Positions 7,494 through 15,696 of a stretch of 64,000 nucleotides of DNA are shown in pieces. Within the stretch, counting starts at the first letter, position 1, and every line of letters starts with the position of its first letter. The notes under the pieces were generated by a model that made no database searches, had not been told where the DNA came from, and saw only the letters and a list, made by a program, of their open reading frames with translations. Position numbers and translations under genes: made by a program. The stretch is from Shewanella fidelis ATCC BAA-318 (GTDB lineage: Bacteria; Pseudomonadota; Gammaproteobacteria; Enterobacterales; Shewanellaceae), in assembly GCF_000518605.1 (NCBI RefSeq), contig NZ_KI912460.1:296250-360249 (forward strand), given 5' to 3'.

Positions 7494-8546
7494 ATGAAAG
7501 GACAAATTCAATTTAATCAGGCTTTGGTATCGCAACAGCAGGTAGATAGTGACTCGAGTGAAAAATTTTTCCAAGAGCAACAGTTACCTATTTCTATCTT
7601 AGATGATTTCAAAAGTGCTGCGAGTGAAACTCAGTATGAGATCTCTGCAAATACACGACGAGTTTACCAGTCTAGTTTTGCTATTTTCAAAAGCTATTGT
7701 GAACTCCACAATCTAAGTGCCCTACCCGCAGATCCTAGAAGTGTCATTTCATTTATCGGTCATCAAAAAGAAGTCTATCAAGAAAAAAGTGGTCATCAGC
7801 TGTCAAAGCAAACAATTAATACTCGTTTAGCTGCGATAAGGTTTTTTCATATTCAAGCTGCACATCATTCGCCAACTGAACACCCGTTAGTGATCCGAGT
7901 GATGCGCGGTTTAATGCGTAACCAATACCGGCATACATCCGACTATGATCAACAACCAATCACTTATGATGAATTGGAAATGTTATTAGCTGTCATTGAT
8001 CAGCAACCACAACAACTGACACGCTTAAGAGACAAAGCCATTTTACAATTAGGTTTACAAGGCGGCTTTAGACGATCAGAGTTGGCCGAAGTCAAAATTG
8101 AGCACATTAGCTTTTTACGTGATAAGTTAAAGGTGAGAGTTCCCTACTCTAAAAGCAATCAACAAGGTCAGCGTGAATGGAAAGATCTGCCAAAACATGA
8201 AGATTTTTCAGCGTACGATGCAGTACAACACTGGTTAGATGCGACTAAATTAAAACAAGGCCACCTTTTTAGATCCCTTAGTCGTGATGGCAATTCCATT
8301 CGCGATTATCAAATTACTCAAGGAAAAAATGGTAAAGGTTTTTTAAAAGGCGATGATATTTATCAAATGATCAAAAAGTATTGTGACAAAGCCGGGTTAA
8401 ACTCTCGCTTTTTCGGTGCTCATAGTTTACGCAGTGGTTGTGTAACTCAGCTCCATGAAAATGATAAAGACCACTTATATATCATGGCTAGAACTGGCCA
8501 TACAGATCCACGATCATTACGTCATTATTTAAAACCAAAAGACTAA
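7494..8546 (+). CDS. Orphan tyrosine recombinase/integrase
   Basis: The 350-residue protein has a SAM-like N-terminal DNA-binding domain (about 50-145) and a catalytic domain with the expected residues: Arg194 (GGFRRSEL), Lys220, His310-x-x-Arg313 (AHSLRSG), His336 (RTGH) and nucleophile Tyr345 (LRHYL), only five residues from the C-terminus. It belongs to the XerC/D-integrase superfamily and would cut and rejoin DNA at paired sites. It is not XerC or XerD, judging by its long N-terminal extension. No attachment site, cargo or excisionase is evident. AAGG precedes the ATG. The adjacent inverted repeats are candidate substrates. Confidence 0.9.
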   Translation: MKGQIQFNQALVSQQQVDSDSSEKFFQEQQLPISILDDFKSAASETQYEISANTRRVYQSSFAIFKSYCELHNLSALPADPRSVISFIGHQKEVYQEKSGHQLSKQTINTRLAAIRFFHIQAAHHSPTEHPLVIRVMRGLMRNQYRHTSDYDQQPITYDELEMLLAVIDQQPQQLTRLRDKAILQLGLQGGFRRSELAEVKIEHISFLRDKLKVRVPYSKSNQQGQREWKDLPKHEDFSAYDAVQHWLDATKLKQGHLFRSLSRDGNSIRDYQITQGKNGKGFLKGDDIYQMIKKYCDKAGLNSRFFGAHSLRSGCVTQLHENDKDHLYIMARTGHTDPRSLRHYLKPKD

Positions 8547-8678
8547 ATCATTAATAGTAGTATTCAATTTTTGTGTCCAAACAAAGAGTGTCTATAACAA
8601 AAATTATCGAATATAAATCTATTTGCATTGATTATATACCACTTGTTGAGATGAAGTTTACCGTAAAGATATAAGATA

Positions 8679-9452
8679 CTAAAAAGGACATGGACTGTTG
8701 CCAACAATGCGTTCGCCTGTGATGGGATGATTAAATTCGAGTCGAGTTGCATGTAACATAAGTCGAGGTGCGAGTTGATAAGAGAGGGTATCACCATATA
8801 AATCACAACCGATTATAGGATGGCCGATGCTCTGAGAGTGGATCCTCAATTGGTGAGTCCGCCCAGTTTCAGGTCTAAACTCTACCCTGCTTATTATGCT
8901 AAAACTCTGCTCCTCAAACTTTGTTTGATCATGTTTTTCAGGGCTCAGTTTCAATTTTTGTTCTACAGATTGCTTTGCACAACACTCTTCGCCAATAAGT
9001 TTGTATAAAGATAAAGCAGGTTTTCCATGCTGAGAGCAGATTTTCATTTTAGGAAAATTAGCTTTGTCTTTAGCTATTGACGCTTCGATCGTACCTTGCT
9101 GCTTCAGCAATTTTCCCTGCAATAGTGCAATATACGTTTTTTCAACACTTCGCTGGCTGAACTGTTTGCATAATAATGCATTGATCTGTTTGTTTAATGC
9201 TATTACCATGATCCCCGAAGTTCCCAAATCTAATCTATGTACCAGAGTACAATTTGGAAAAATCTTCACTAGTCTGTGATGAACTGAATCTAAGTTTGCC
9301 GGGTGTTTACCAGATAAAGACAGTAGGCCTGAAGGCTTATTGATCAGTAAAATATATTCATCTTGAAACAGGATTTTTATTTCTTCTAAGCAAACTGGAG
9401 CAATAAAGTCGTCAGCCGCTGAGGCTAAATATGACGGATTTGAGTTAGACAC
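8679..9452 (-). CDS. RluA-family RNA pseudouridine synthase
   Basis: The catalytic motif HRLDLGTSGI (with the active-site Asp) and the later GRTHQLRIH segment identify the RluA family, which isomerises uridine in 23S rRNA and/or tRNA. The strand FQDEYILLINKPSGLLS is typical of this family. At 257 residues it is longer than E. coli RluA (219), mainly through an insertion around residues 165-185 that is rich in Lys and Glu. The start is GTG at 9452 with no clear Shine-Dalgarno sequence. It is convergent with the recombinase gene, 132 bp away. Which uridine it modifies is not decidable from sequence alone. Confidence 0.9.
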   Translation of the reverse strand: MSNSNPSYLASAADDFIAPVCLEEIKILFQDEYILLINKPSGLLSLSGKHPANLDSVHHRLVKIFPNCTLVHRLDLGTSGIMVIALNKQINALLCKQFSQRSVEKTYIALLQGKLLKQQGTIEASIAKDKANFPKMKICSQHGKPALSLYKLIGEECCAKQSVEQKLKLSPEKHDQTKFEEQSFSIISRVEFRPETGRTHQLRIHSQSIGHPIIGCDLYGDTLSYQLAPRLMLHATRLEFNHPITGERIVGNSPCPF

Positions 9453-9839
9453 GAAAACAGATCTCAGTGGAAAGGATTAGTTATCATAACTGAAATTAGC
9501 AATTTCAACGACTTTCTTCGCAGATAAACGAACGTCATAAATGGGCCTATAAAATTAAAACATTGAAGAGCAACTATAATTTAAGGAATCAGGCTAACTA
9601 AAACTAAAATTATAACCACAAATCTGAGGTCGTTTTGCGAACTAGCTTTAGTCACTTTATTGAATAAAAAGCTAAAAATTAAAATATAATCCCGAGATAT
9701 TTTTAACGATAGTGCATATATAGTTAAAATAATGCATAGAAGCTAGGTTGGGCTATAGAGTAAAAAATGATTTTAAAACAGGTAACGTACTTCCTTGTAC
9801 GCACCAAGGGGGCAAACTAGAAACTAAATTATTTAGGCT
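9453..9839. other. Intergenic region downstream of the porin gene
   Basis: The 387 bp are AT-rich with no credible gene. A short inverted repeat CGTAC/GTACG (9786-9801), followed on the minus strand by TTTT after a few bases, may end the porin transcript, but it is weak. Confidence 0.4.
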
Positions 9840-10880
9840 TTAGAAGTCGATTCTAAAACCAATGCTAGCGATGGTGTCATCAAAGTCAGCGTATTGCTTC
9901 ACATCAAACTGGCCTATCTCACTATGTACACGAGTTGATTTTGATAAGCGATATTCAGCACCCACAGCCCAGGTTGAGACTTCAGGAACTTCAGTTGCTG
10001 ACGCGCCTAATTTGTCATATATACGATTAGCTATCACACCTGTACCGGAGTCATCTTGTCCGTATTGAGCTTTTAAGATCAGTTTATCAATTTGATACTT
10101 CGCACTAACAATAAAGCCGTCGCCATCACGTTGTTGCCAATTATCTTTGTTCGGATTTACGATTTCAGAAGTTTGGTACATAGTCCCAAGCATAAGATTA
10201 TTATATTTGTACTGCGCAACGAGACGAGTACCTTTGATGTCTTCAACACCATCGCTATATGCCGCAGCTAAGTATAAATCACCAGTTTTGAACAGCTTAT
10301 CGCCATAGGTTAAAGCAACTTGGTAGTTACCGTTATCACGGCGAACATCGTTTTCGCTATAATAGTTATCTTCTAAAATATAGCTTGCGCCAAATTGAAG
10401 CTTATTCCATTTAACGGTTTTGTATTCTAGCGAGTCGCCCCAGCGTTTATCACCAGCAAACAAACGGTCATGTTTTAATGAATACATATCCATCGCATCA
10501 GAGGTGCCTTTAGCCATTTTAAATACTGGGTCCATTCGACCAGCAGCAAGTTGACCTACGTTTGAATGCTTAATCCCTAAAAAAGTTGGTCGCGCTGAAA
10601 AAGGATTATTTTGCTTACCTTCTGTCGCTCCATTAACACCAACTTCGATTTGGTAAAAAACGCTAAAGTCTTGGCTAAGTGCTACGTTGCCTTTTACACC
10701 TAATCGACTCCAGTTATTTTCTAGAATGGTGCCACTCTTGCCACTATGGGTTGCACTGCCGCTATCAGAGTTGGTTACAGAGTAATCAATACGGCCATAA
10801 AACTTATATGCGTCAGCCATAACACTTGGTGAGGCCATAATCGCAGCTGCAAGAAATGTGAGTTTAACTGTTTTCATCAT
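9840..10880 (-). CDS. Outer-membrane general porin
   Basis: The 346-residue precursor starts with a signal peptide (MKTVKLTFLAAAIMASPSVMA, cleaved near residue 22). The mature start AYKFYGRIDYSV is characteristic of trimeric gram-negative porins, and the C-terminus ends in Phe after alternating hydrophobic residues (IASIGFRIDF), the signal for BAM-mediated insertion. It is expected to form a 16-strand beta-barrel. It lies 80 bp downstream of the flavin lipoprotein gene on the same strand, so both are probably cotranscribed, with a hairpin at 10920-10956 adjusting porin level. The position suggests that it admits the substrate used by the flavin module; the solute is unknown. Confidence 0.92.
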   Translation of the reverse strand: MMKTVKLTFLAAAIMASPSVMADAYKFYGRIDYSVTNSDSGSATHSGKSGTILENNWSRLGVKGNVALSQDFSVFYQIEVGVNGATEGKQNNPFSARPTFLGIKHSNVGQLAAGRMDPVFKMAKGTSDAMDMYSLKHDRLFAGDKRWGDSLEYKTVKWNKLQFGASYILEDNYYSENDVRRDNGNYQVALTYGDKLFKTGDLYLAAAYSDGVEDIKGTRLVAQYKYNNLMLGTMYQTSEIVNPNKDNWQQRDGDGFIVSAKYQIDKLILKAQYGQDDSGTGVIANRIYDKLGASATEVPEVSTWAVGAEYRLSKSTRVHSEIGQFDVKQYADFDDTIASIGFRIDF

Positions 10881-10919
10881 CTATTCTCTTAATTGGTAAA
10901 ACTTAAAAGTCAGACGACT

Positions 10920-10956
10920 CCCTAACACCGAGACATTTGGAAGTCGCGCGTTAGGG
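10920..10956 (-). other. Intercistronic hairpin between lipoprotein and porin genes
   Basis: CCCTAAC and GTTAGGG pair across 23 bases, with further inner pairing. On the minus strand a second small hairpin, AGTC-GTCT-GACT followed by TTT, comes next. It could attenuate transcription or stabilise an mRNA end. Confidence 0.5.
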
Positions 10957-10960
10957 CTAG

Positions 10961-12304
10961 TTATTGTTTTTTATGCTCTAAGATCATGCTGTCTTGGCGC
11001 ATTTCTTTATACAAAACGTCGGCTAATTTCAGATAGTTATCCCAAGAGTTTGAGCGTTTTGTAAAACCAGTAGCGGCGTAACTACCGGTATCACCTGTTG
11101 CTGGTAGATCATCAATAATGAACAAAGAACCACCTTGTTGAAGGTGCGAATTGAGACCATCGATCATTACGTTAAAACCAATGCGCGCGGGCTCTACATA
11201 GTTAATCGATTCGTACTTTGATTGACGATAGAATTTCTTTTGCGAAGCATCTTTAATTTGTGCTTTGTCATCAGCAAAGATTTCATCATAATGCGCTTTA
11301 ACAATTTGCTTAGTGTCGGTATCGACAACAATACGTAACATTGCAGTGACACCGGTCCAATTGCCCTTCGCGTCCATGAGCTTTTCAGCTTGTTGGTAGA
11401 ATCTCTGCTTGCTACCCTCAGCATTTATTTTTGCATGGATCTTTGCAGTTAACGGAACCATAGATTGTTGAATACTGTTTGATGCACCAGCAACAACATC
11501 AATACCTAGGTACTTTAAGCGATTTGGCTCTTTAAGCTTATTGGCAAGTTTTGGATCAAAGTCCGGATTCAGTTCAAAAGTTAACTTATCTTGTTCAACC
11601 ATTAACTTTTCCATTGTTAATGCTGATTGAACCCAAGCCGTTCCTTTTTTCTTGCCCATAGAAAAGTTGTACTCAGACATACGCTTAGGCACATTCTGGT
11701 ATAAACGGGTGTAATAATTTGGGCGACCACTCTCGTTAAACTCAGCAAAAATAACGTTGTTAGCATTGTTCAGTTCGGTGACGATTGCCACACTACCCAT
11801 GTGCCCTTGGCGGAAGCGCGCCTCTTCGTAATAGTAATCACCTTTAATCAAGCCTAGATCCGGCTGAATAGACCATTCGAGCTTGAAATTATCGTCAGCA
11901 CTATCCTCTTTTGCGCCCACTGCCACATACTCAGGTTGGCTACCATCAGCTCTTGGTAATGAGTTAATTGCTTGCAAGATCCCGTTCGAAGAATAAGTTG
12001 CACCAGAAACAGCATCTATTCCCTCATGACCATTTTTAGCTACGATTTGTGACAATAAACGCTCTGCATTTAGATACAGAGACTCTGTTTCCTTATGAGA
12101 TTTGGTCTTAATATCAATAATATGGCCATTTTTAACCTCAACAGTTAAGGTTATCAGTCCTTTCTTTCCTTTGGCCGACACGTCGTGAGTTCCATTAACA
12201 TACTTGCCCTGCTCCATTGTTAAAGAGCATCCGGCAAGTGTCATGGTTGCCAAAAGTACAGCGCCACTAATGAGTGATTTATTAAATGTTTTTAAGCTTT
12301 TCAT
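10961..12304 (-). CDS. FMN-binding-domain lipoprotein with two flavinylation motifs
   Basis: The 447-residue precursor has a lipobox (LAGC, Cys26), so it is membrane-anchored on the outer side of the cytoplasmic membrane or in the outer membrane. Residues 35-115 form an FMN-binding domain of the NqrC/RnfG kind with the ApbE target motif DAVSGATYS (Thr103). A second, diverged unit has DVVAGASNS (269-277), which fits the Dxx[SAT]GA[ST] consensus. A third unit (about 300-435) has lost it. Covalent FMN at Thr103 is well supported by the adjacent apbE; a second FMN at Ser275 is inference. Such multi-flavin lipoproteins carry electrons outside the cytoplasm (PplA in Listeria is a known example). 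The porin gene follows in the same operon. Confidence 0.87.
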   Translation of the reverse strand: MKSLKTFNKSLISGAVLLATMTLAGCSLTMEQGKYVNGTHDVSAKGKKGLITLTVEVKNGHIIDIKTKSHKETESLYLNAERLLSQIVAKNGHEGIDAVSGATYSSNGILQAINSLPRADGSQPEYVAVGAKEDSADDNFKLEWSIQPDLGLIKGDYYYEEARFRQGHMGSVAIVTELNNANNVIFAEFNESGRPNYYTRLYQNVPKRMSEYNFSMGKKKGTAWVQSALTMEKLMVEQDKLTFELNPDFDPKLANKLKEPNRLKYLGIDVVAGASNSIQQSMVPLTAKIHAKINAEGSKQRFYQQAEKLMDAKGNWTGVTAMLRIVVDTDTKQIVKAHYDEIFADDKAQIKDASQKKFYRQSKYESINYVEPARIGFNVMIDGLNSHLQQGGSLFIIDDLPATGDTGSYAATGFTKRSNSWDNYLKLADVLYKEMRQDSMILEHKKQ

Positions 12305-12311
12305 TTTGTCA

Positions 12312-12337
12312 GCCTTAATGTGTTATTTCATTAAGGC
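12312..12337 (-). promoter_or_regulatory. Leader hairpin that sequesters the lipoprotein ribosome binding site
   Basis: GCCTTAATG and CATTAAGGC form a perfect 9-bp stem with an 8-base loop. On the minus strand the second arm contains the Shine-Dalgarno AAGG that lies 8 bases before the ATG of the lipoprotein gene, so a folded leader would hide it. Confidence 0.6.
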
Positions 12338-12366
12338 CAGAATAGAACGATAAAAATTCTCTACAA

Positions 12367-12382
12367 TTGCGGAAAACCGCAA
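12367..12382. promoter_or_regulatory. Palindromic operator candidate, apbE/lipoprotein divergent promoter
   Basis: TTGCGGAAAACCGCAA is a perfect palindrome with an AAAA centre between the two divergent genes. A 14-of-16 match occurs upstream of the sensor kinase gene (13791-13806). The shared motif is a plausible site for the FixJ-type regulator of this cluster. Confidence 0.6.
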
Positions 12383-12476
12383 CTCATATATGTTAGTTTT
12401 AAATTTTTGACTCAGTTAACAATTATTAATCAAGTGGGTTAACGTTGCCAATAAATATGTTATTCATTTATCCACA

Positions 12477-13682
12477 ATGTCATTATTAACGCTCATTATG
12501 AAGTTAGCAGTCACAACCATTTTATTATCAAGCTTGTTTTGCACGTTTACCTCTAACGCACAAGACACTCAAATTAAAAACTTACCTCTTGCGCCAGATT
12601 TTGAAATCATCAAAGTCGATACCAAAGGTCAGCCTTACCAATGTGAGGGGAATGCCATTATTAGCCATAATAATGGCATCTACAGTTTAACGACGCTTAA
12701 ATATTTTGGCACTTCAATTAGTATTGATATTTATGATGATATTGAAAATATTAATGAAGTGTTTTGCAACAGTTTAAATGTTATTCAGCAGTACCATTAT
12801 TTAGCCTCTAATTACAATACCTATCCTCATGTGACTAATATAAAATCAATTAATAATGAGCCACAAAAAAAACATCATATCGATGCTAAACTAACTGAAT
12901 TACTTGCCACCAGTATAGAATGGCATGATAAATCTGATGGCTATTTCAATATTGCCCTGTCACCGGTTATTGATATCTGGCGTAGTTATCGTGCTGAATG
13001 TAAAGGGCAACGCAAACTAGACGACAACTGCGAGATTCCAACTCAATCCGAATTAGAAGCAGTTAAACATCTAATAAATATAGACAATATCAAACTAGAT
13101 ACAGTTAACAACACCATACAAATGCAAGCTGGTATGAGCATAGATTTAGGCGGTGTTGCTAAAGGTTGGATGGCTGAAATGGTTTATCGTCAGCTAAAAT
13201 CGGACGGAATTAATAACTTTATGATCAACGCTGGCGGAAATATTCGCCACTTTGGCGTTCATCCAATGGGGCGTAATTTCGCAACCGCAATTGAAGATCC
13301 AATATGCAAAAAATTCGCAAACAATTTGGCTAAGTGTGATAACTTTGAGGGACAGTATCATGAAGTTATTTCCGGCGTTGATTTAAGTGTTGTGTCTAGT
13401 GGAAACTATTTACGCTATTACCGTGTTAAAGGTGAGGAATATCATCATATTATCAATCCGAAAACATTATTCCCAAAAAGTTCAGGTGTGGCAACGACAG
13501 TTATTATGAACGATAAACATATTTACGCGGATATTATTTCTACTATGCTTTTCTTAATGCCACTAGAACAAGCTATAGAATATGCAAACAAGCATCCTGA
13601 ATTAGAGGCTGTTTGGTATCTAAATGAGCAGGGTAAAAAAGTAAATAGCGATAATTTTAATCATTACAAGCTACAGTATTAA
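12477..13682 (+). CDS. apbE: ApbE family FAD:protein FMN transferase
   Basis: ApbE moves FMN from FAD to a Thr or Ser in the motif Dxx[SAT]GA[ST] of periplasmic or membrane proteins. The key segments are present: GTSISIDIYD (73-90 region), SIDLGGVAKG (221-230), NAGGNIR (251-257) and HHIINPKT (323-330). An N-terminal hydrophobic signal (MKLAVTTILLSSLFCTFTSNA) exports it. ATG at 12477 and ATG at 12498 (Met8) are both possible starts and neither has a good ribosome binding site; the second gives a cleaner signal peptide. It is divergent from the FMN-binding lipoprotein gene, its probable substrate. At 401 residues it is longer than the usual ~330-350, with an insertion near 270-300. Confidence 0.93.
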   Translation: MSLLTLIMKLAVTTILLSSLFCTFTSNAQDTQIKNLPLAPDFEIIKVDTKGQPYQCEGNAIISHNNGIYSLTTLKYFGTSISIDIYDDIENINEVFCNSLNVIQQYHYLASNYNTYPHVTNIKSINNEPQKKHHIDAKLTELLATSIEWHDKSDGYFNIALSPVIDIWRSYRAECKGQRKLDDNCEIPTQSELEAVKHLINIDNIKLDTVNNTIQMQAGMSIDLGGVAKGWMAEMVYRQLKSDGINNFMINAGGNIRHFGVHPMGRNFATAIEDPICKKFANNLAKCDNFEGQYHEVISGVDLSVVSSGNYLRYYRVKGEEYHHIINPKTLFPKSSGVATTVIMNDKHIYADIISTMLFLMPLEQAIEYANKHPELEAVWYLNEQGKKVNSDNFNHYKLQY

Positions 13683-13708
13683 ATGTATTAACATTAAACA
13701 ACTCAAAA

Positions 13709-13733
13709 TTAGTGCAGTTATTAACTGCACTAA
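13709..13733. terminator. Palindrome after apbE, possible terminator
   Basis: TTAGTGCAGTTA and TAACTGCACTAA form a 12-bp perfect inverted repeat around a single T. It lies 27 bp after the apbE stop but lacks a following T-run on the plus strand, so termination is uncertain. Confidence 0.45.
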
Positions 13734-13790
13734 CAGTTAATAATGTAGTCATCGCCTCTTTATTTTAATCGTTATACATAATTAACTATG

Positions 13791-13806
13791 TAACGGTTTT
13801 CCGCAA
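13791..13806. promoter_or_regulatory. Operator candidate upstream of the sensor kinase gene
   Basis: TAACGGTTTTCCGCAA is the reverse complement of TTGCGGAAAACCGTTA and matches the palindrome at 12367-12382 at 14 of 16 positions. It lies about 100 bp before the kinase start, consistent with autoregulation. Confidence 0.55.
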
Positions 13807-13908
13807 TGGTAAGCAATATGTGATACAGTTCACTTAGACCACTGTTTAAATCTACAAACGTCTATAATGAGTTCATAATGGTTAGGTTATTTTTCAGCAA
13901 AGCTATAT

Positions 13909-15696
13909 ATGAAACTCTATTTACAAAAATTCACCGTTGTAGTCTGTGTTAGTATCTCTTTATTTCAAGTCAACCTCAGTTTCGCACAGCAAACGGCCAC
14001 CAGCAGAGTGGGAGTTTTGGCTTTTGCGGATCGAAGTAGTGTCGCCGAGCGTTGGCAGCCAACAATTACTCGATTAGAACAAGAATTACAGCGACCTTTT
14101 GAGTTAGTTGCGCTAACGCCAGATCAACTCGACTCAAGTGTTGCACAAGGAAAGCTTGATTTCTTGATCACCAATGCCTTAACCGGTGTCAGCTATAAAA
14201 AGGATTTTGGTACTACTAGTTTATTGACCTTGGTGCCGCGTGACGGTCACCTACCGACTCAATCTGTAGGATCTGCACTGGTAACAAGAGTTAATCAAAA
14301 AGTTGATGGTTATGGTGACTTAACGTCACTTGATGCTGTTTCAACCGATAAGCAAGCCTTTGGCGGCTTTCAAATCCTTGCAGGTGAAATGGCACATAAC
14401 CATTTAAACCCATTTAAAGATTTTAACAGCCTTAAGTTTGTTGGCTTTCCGCAGCAAAAATTGCTGCAACTTGTCGCTAAAGGCGAAGCCGATGTGGCAA
14501 TTTTGCCAACATGTGTATTAGAAAACGCAATAGCGAACGGCTATGTTGCCAGTAATAGCTTAAAGGTCGTATTAACCAAGCCTACGACGGGGTTTAACTG
14601 CCTTACTTCAAGCGAGCTTTACCCTTACTACTCCTTTTCTAAGCTAGGCAAAACAGATCATCGACTTGCTACAGAAGTTGTCAAAGTCCTACTTGATATT
14701 CAGTCCGACGAACAAGCCGCTGTAATTGGCCGATATACCGCTTGGTCTGCGACCGTCAACGATAGCCGCGTTTTTACCTTACTTAAACAACTACAACAAT
14801 GGCCGTTTGTCACCAATTGGACCACTATTTTTAAAAATGCGATGCCGTGGGCTACTGTATTAGCCGTGTTACTTTTTTTGGGTTATTTGCATCATTTAAG
14901 GGTTAAGCGCTTGGTCGTGCTGCGCACTCAAGATCTTCAAGATGAAATAGGTCAACATACACAAACCCAAAAAGCCTTACTAGAACAAACAAAGCAGTTT
15001 TATAAAGCGCAACGAGTATTGCTGACGGGTGAGATGGCTTCAGGAATTGCCCACGAATTAAATCAACCCTTAGCGGGTATTCGCTACCTTACTCAAGGCT
15101 GTATCTACCGATTGTCAAACGAGCAAACTGAACTAAAAGAGGCAATGCTCAAAGCCATACAGCAAGTTGATCGCGCGCAATCAACCATTAAGCGTTTTCG
15201 CAATTTCTGTCAGCAGCCCAGTGTCATGAAGCAATGTCAGTTAGATCAAGTACTGGAAGAAACATTAAGCTTAATGGCGCCAGAGTTCTTGCGTATGCAA
15301 CTCACACCCGAATTAAAAATTGAATCCGCTAAGTTAATGGCCGATGCCAGTCTACTGCAGCAGGTGTTCGTTAATATTATTCGTAACGCGTTGGATGCGA
15401 TGATCGACTCAGTAACACCTTATCTAGCTATCACGCTTAGCAATAGCGCAGACGGAGTTATCATTTCTTTTAAAGATCATGGTAGCGGGTTATCTGAGGC
15501 AGCATTAGAGCGGCTGTTCTTTCCTTTTGAAACATCAAAAGACAATGGCTTGGGTCTTGGTATGATTATTTGTAAGCGTATCATTGAAGAACATAGTGGC
15601 GAGATCAGCGCGGTTAATAATTCTATTGCCGGTATTCGTTCGCCTGGCCTAACTATCACCATTTTTTTACCAACAAAGGAAGCTGAAATTGACTAA
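13909..15696 (+). CDS. TtrS-like sensor histidine kinase with PhnD-type periplasmic domain
   Basis: The 595-residue protein has a signal peptide (cleaved near residue 26), a periplasmic PhnD-like substrate-binding domain (about 32-285, with LDFLITNALTG and ADVAILPTCVLE), one transmembrane helix (311-328), a short coiled coil, and a HisKA/HATPase kinase. The H-box is GIAHELNQPLAG (His382), the N-box NIIRNALDAM, and the G-boxes KDHGSGL and GLGLGM. This is the layout of TtrS (tetrathionate) and ThsS (thiosulfate) sensors, which control anaerobic respiration genes. The ligand here is not known. The gene overlaps the regulator gene by 8 bp. Confidence 0.9.
   Translation: MKLYLQKFTVVVCVSISLFQVNLSFAQQTATSRVGVLAFADRSSVAERWQPTITRLEQELQRPFELVALTPDQLDSSVAQGKLDFLITNALTGVSYKKDFGTTSLLTLVPRDGHLPTQSVGSALVTRVNQKVDGYGDLTSLDAVSTDKQAFGGFQILAGEMAHNHLNPFKDFNSLKFVGFPQQKLLQLVAKGEADVAILPTCVLENAIANGYVASNSLKVVLTKPTTGFNCLTSSELYPYYSFSKLGKTDHRLATEVVKVLLDIQSDEQAAVIGRYTAWSATVNDSRVFTLLKQLQQWPFVTNWTTIFKNAMPWATVLAVLLFLGYLHHLRVKRLVVLRTQDLQDEIGQHTQTQKALLEQTKQFYKAQRVLLTGEMASGIAHELNQPLAGIRYLTQGCIYRLSNEQTELKEAMLKAIQQVDRAQSTIKRFRNFCQQPSVMKQCQLDQVLEETLSLMAPEFLRMQLTPELKIESAKLMADASLLQQVFVNIIRNALDAMIDSVTPYLAITLSNSADGVIISFKDHGSGLSEAALERLFFPFETSKDNGLGLGMIICKRIIEEHSGEISAVNNSIAGIRSPGLTITIFLPTKEAEID

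Noticed and set aside
7494..8546. Integrase as marker of an integrated prophage or genomic island
   Set aside because: No phage genes, flanking tRNA or direct repeats; the neighbours are ordinary chromosomal genes.
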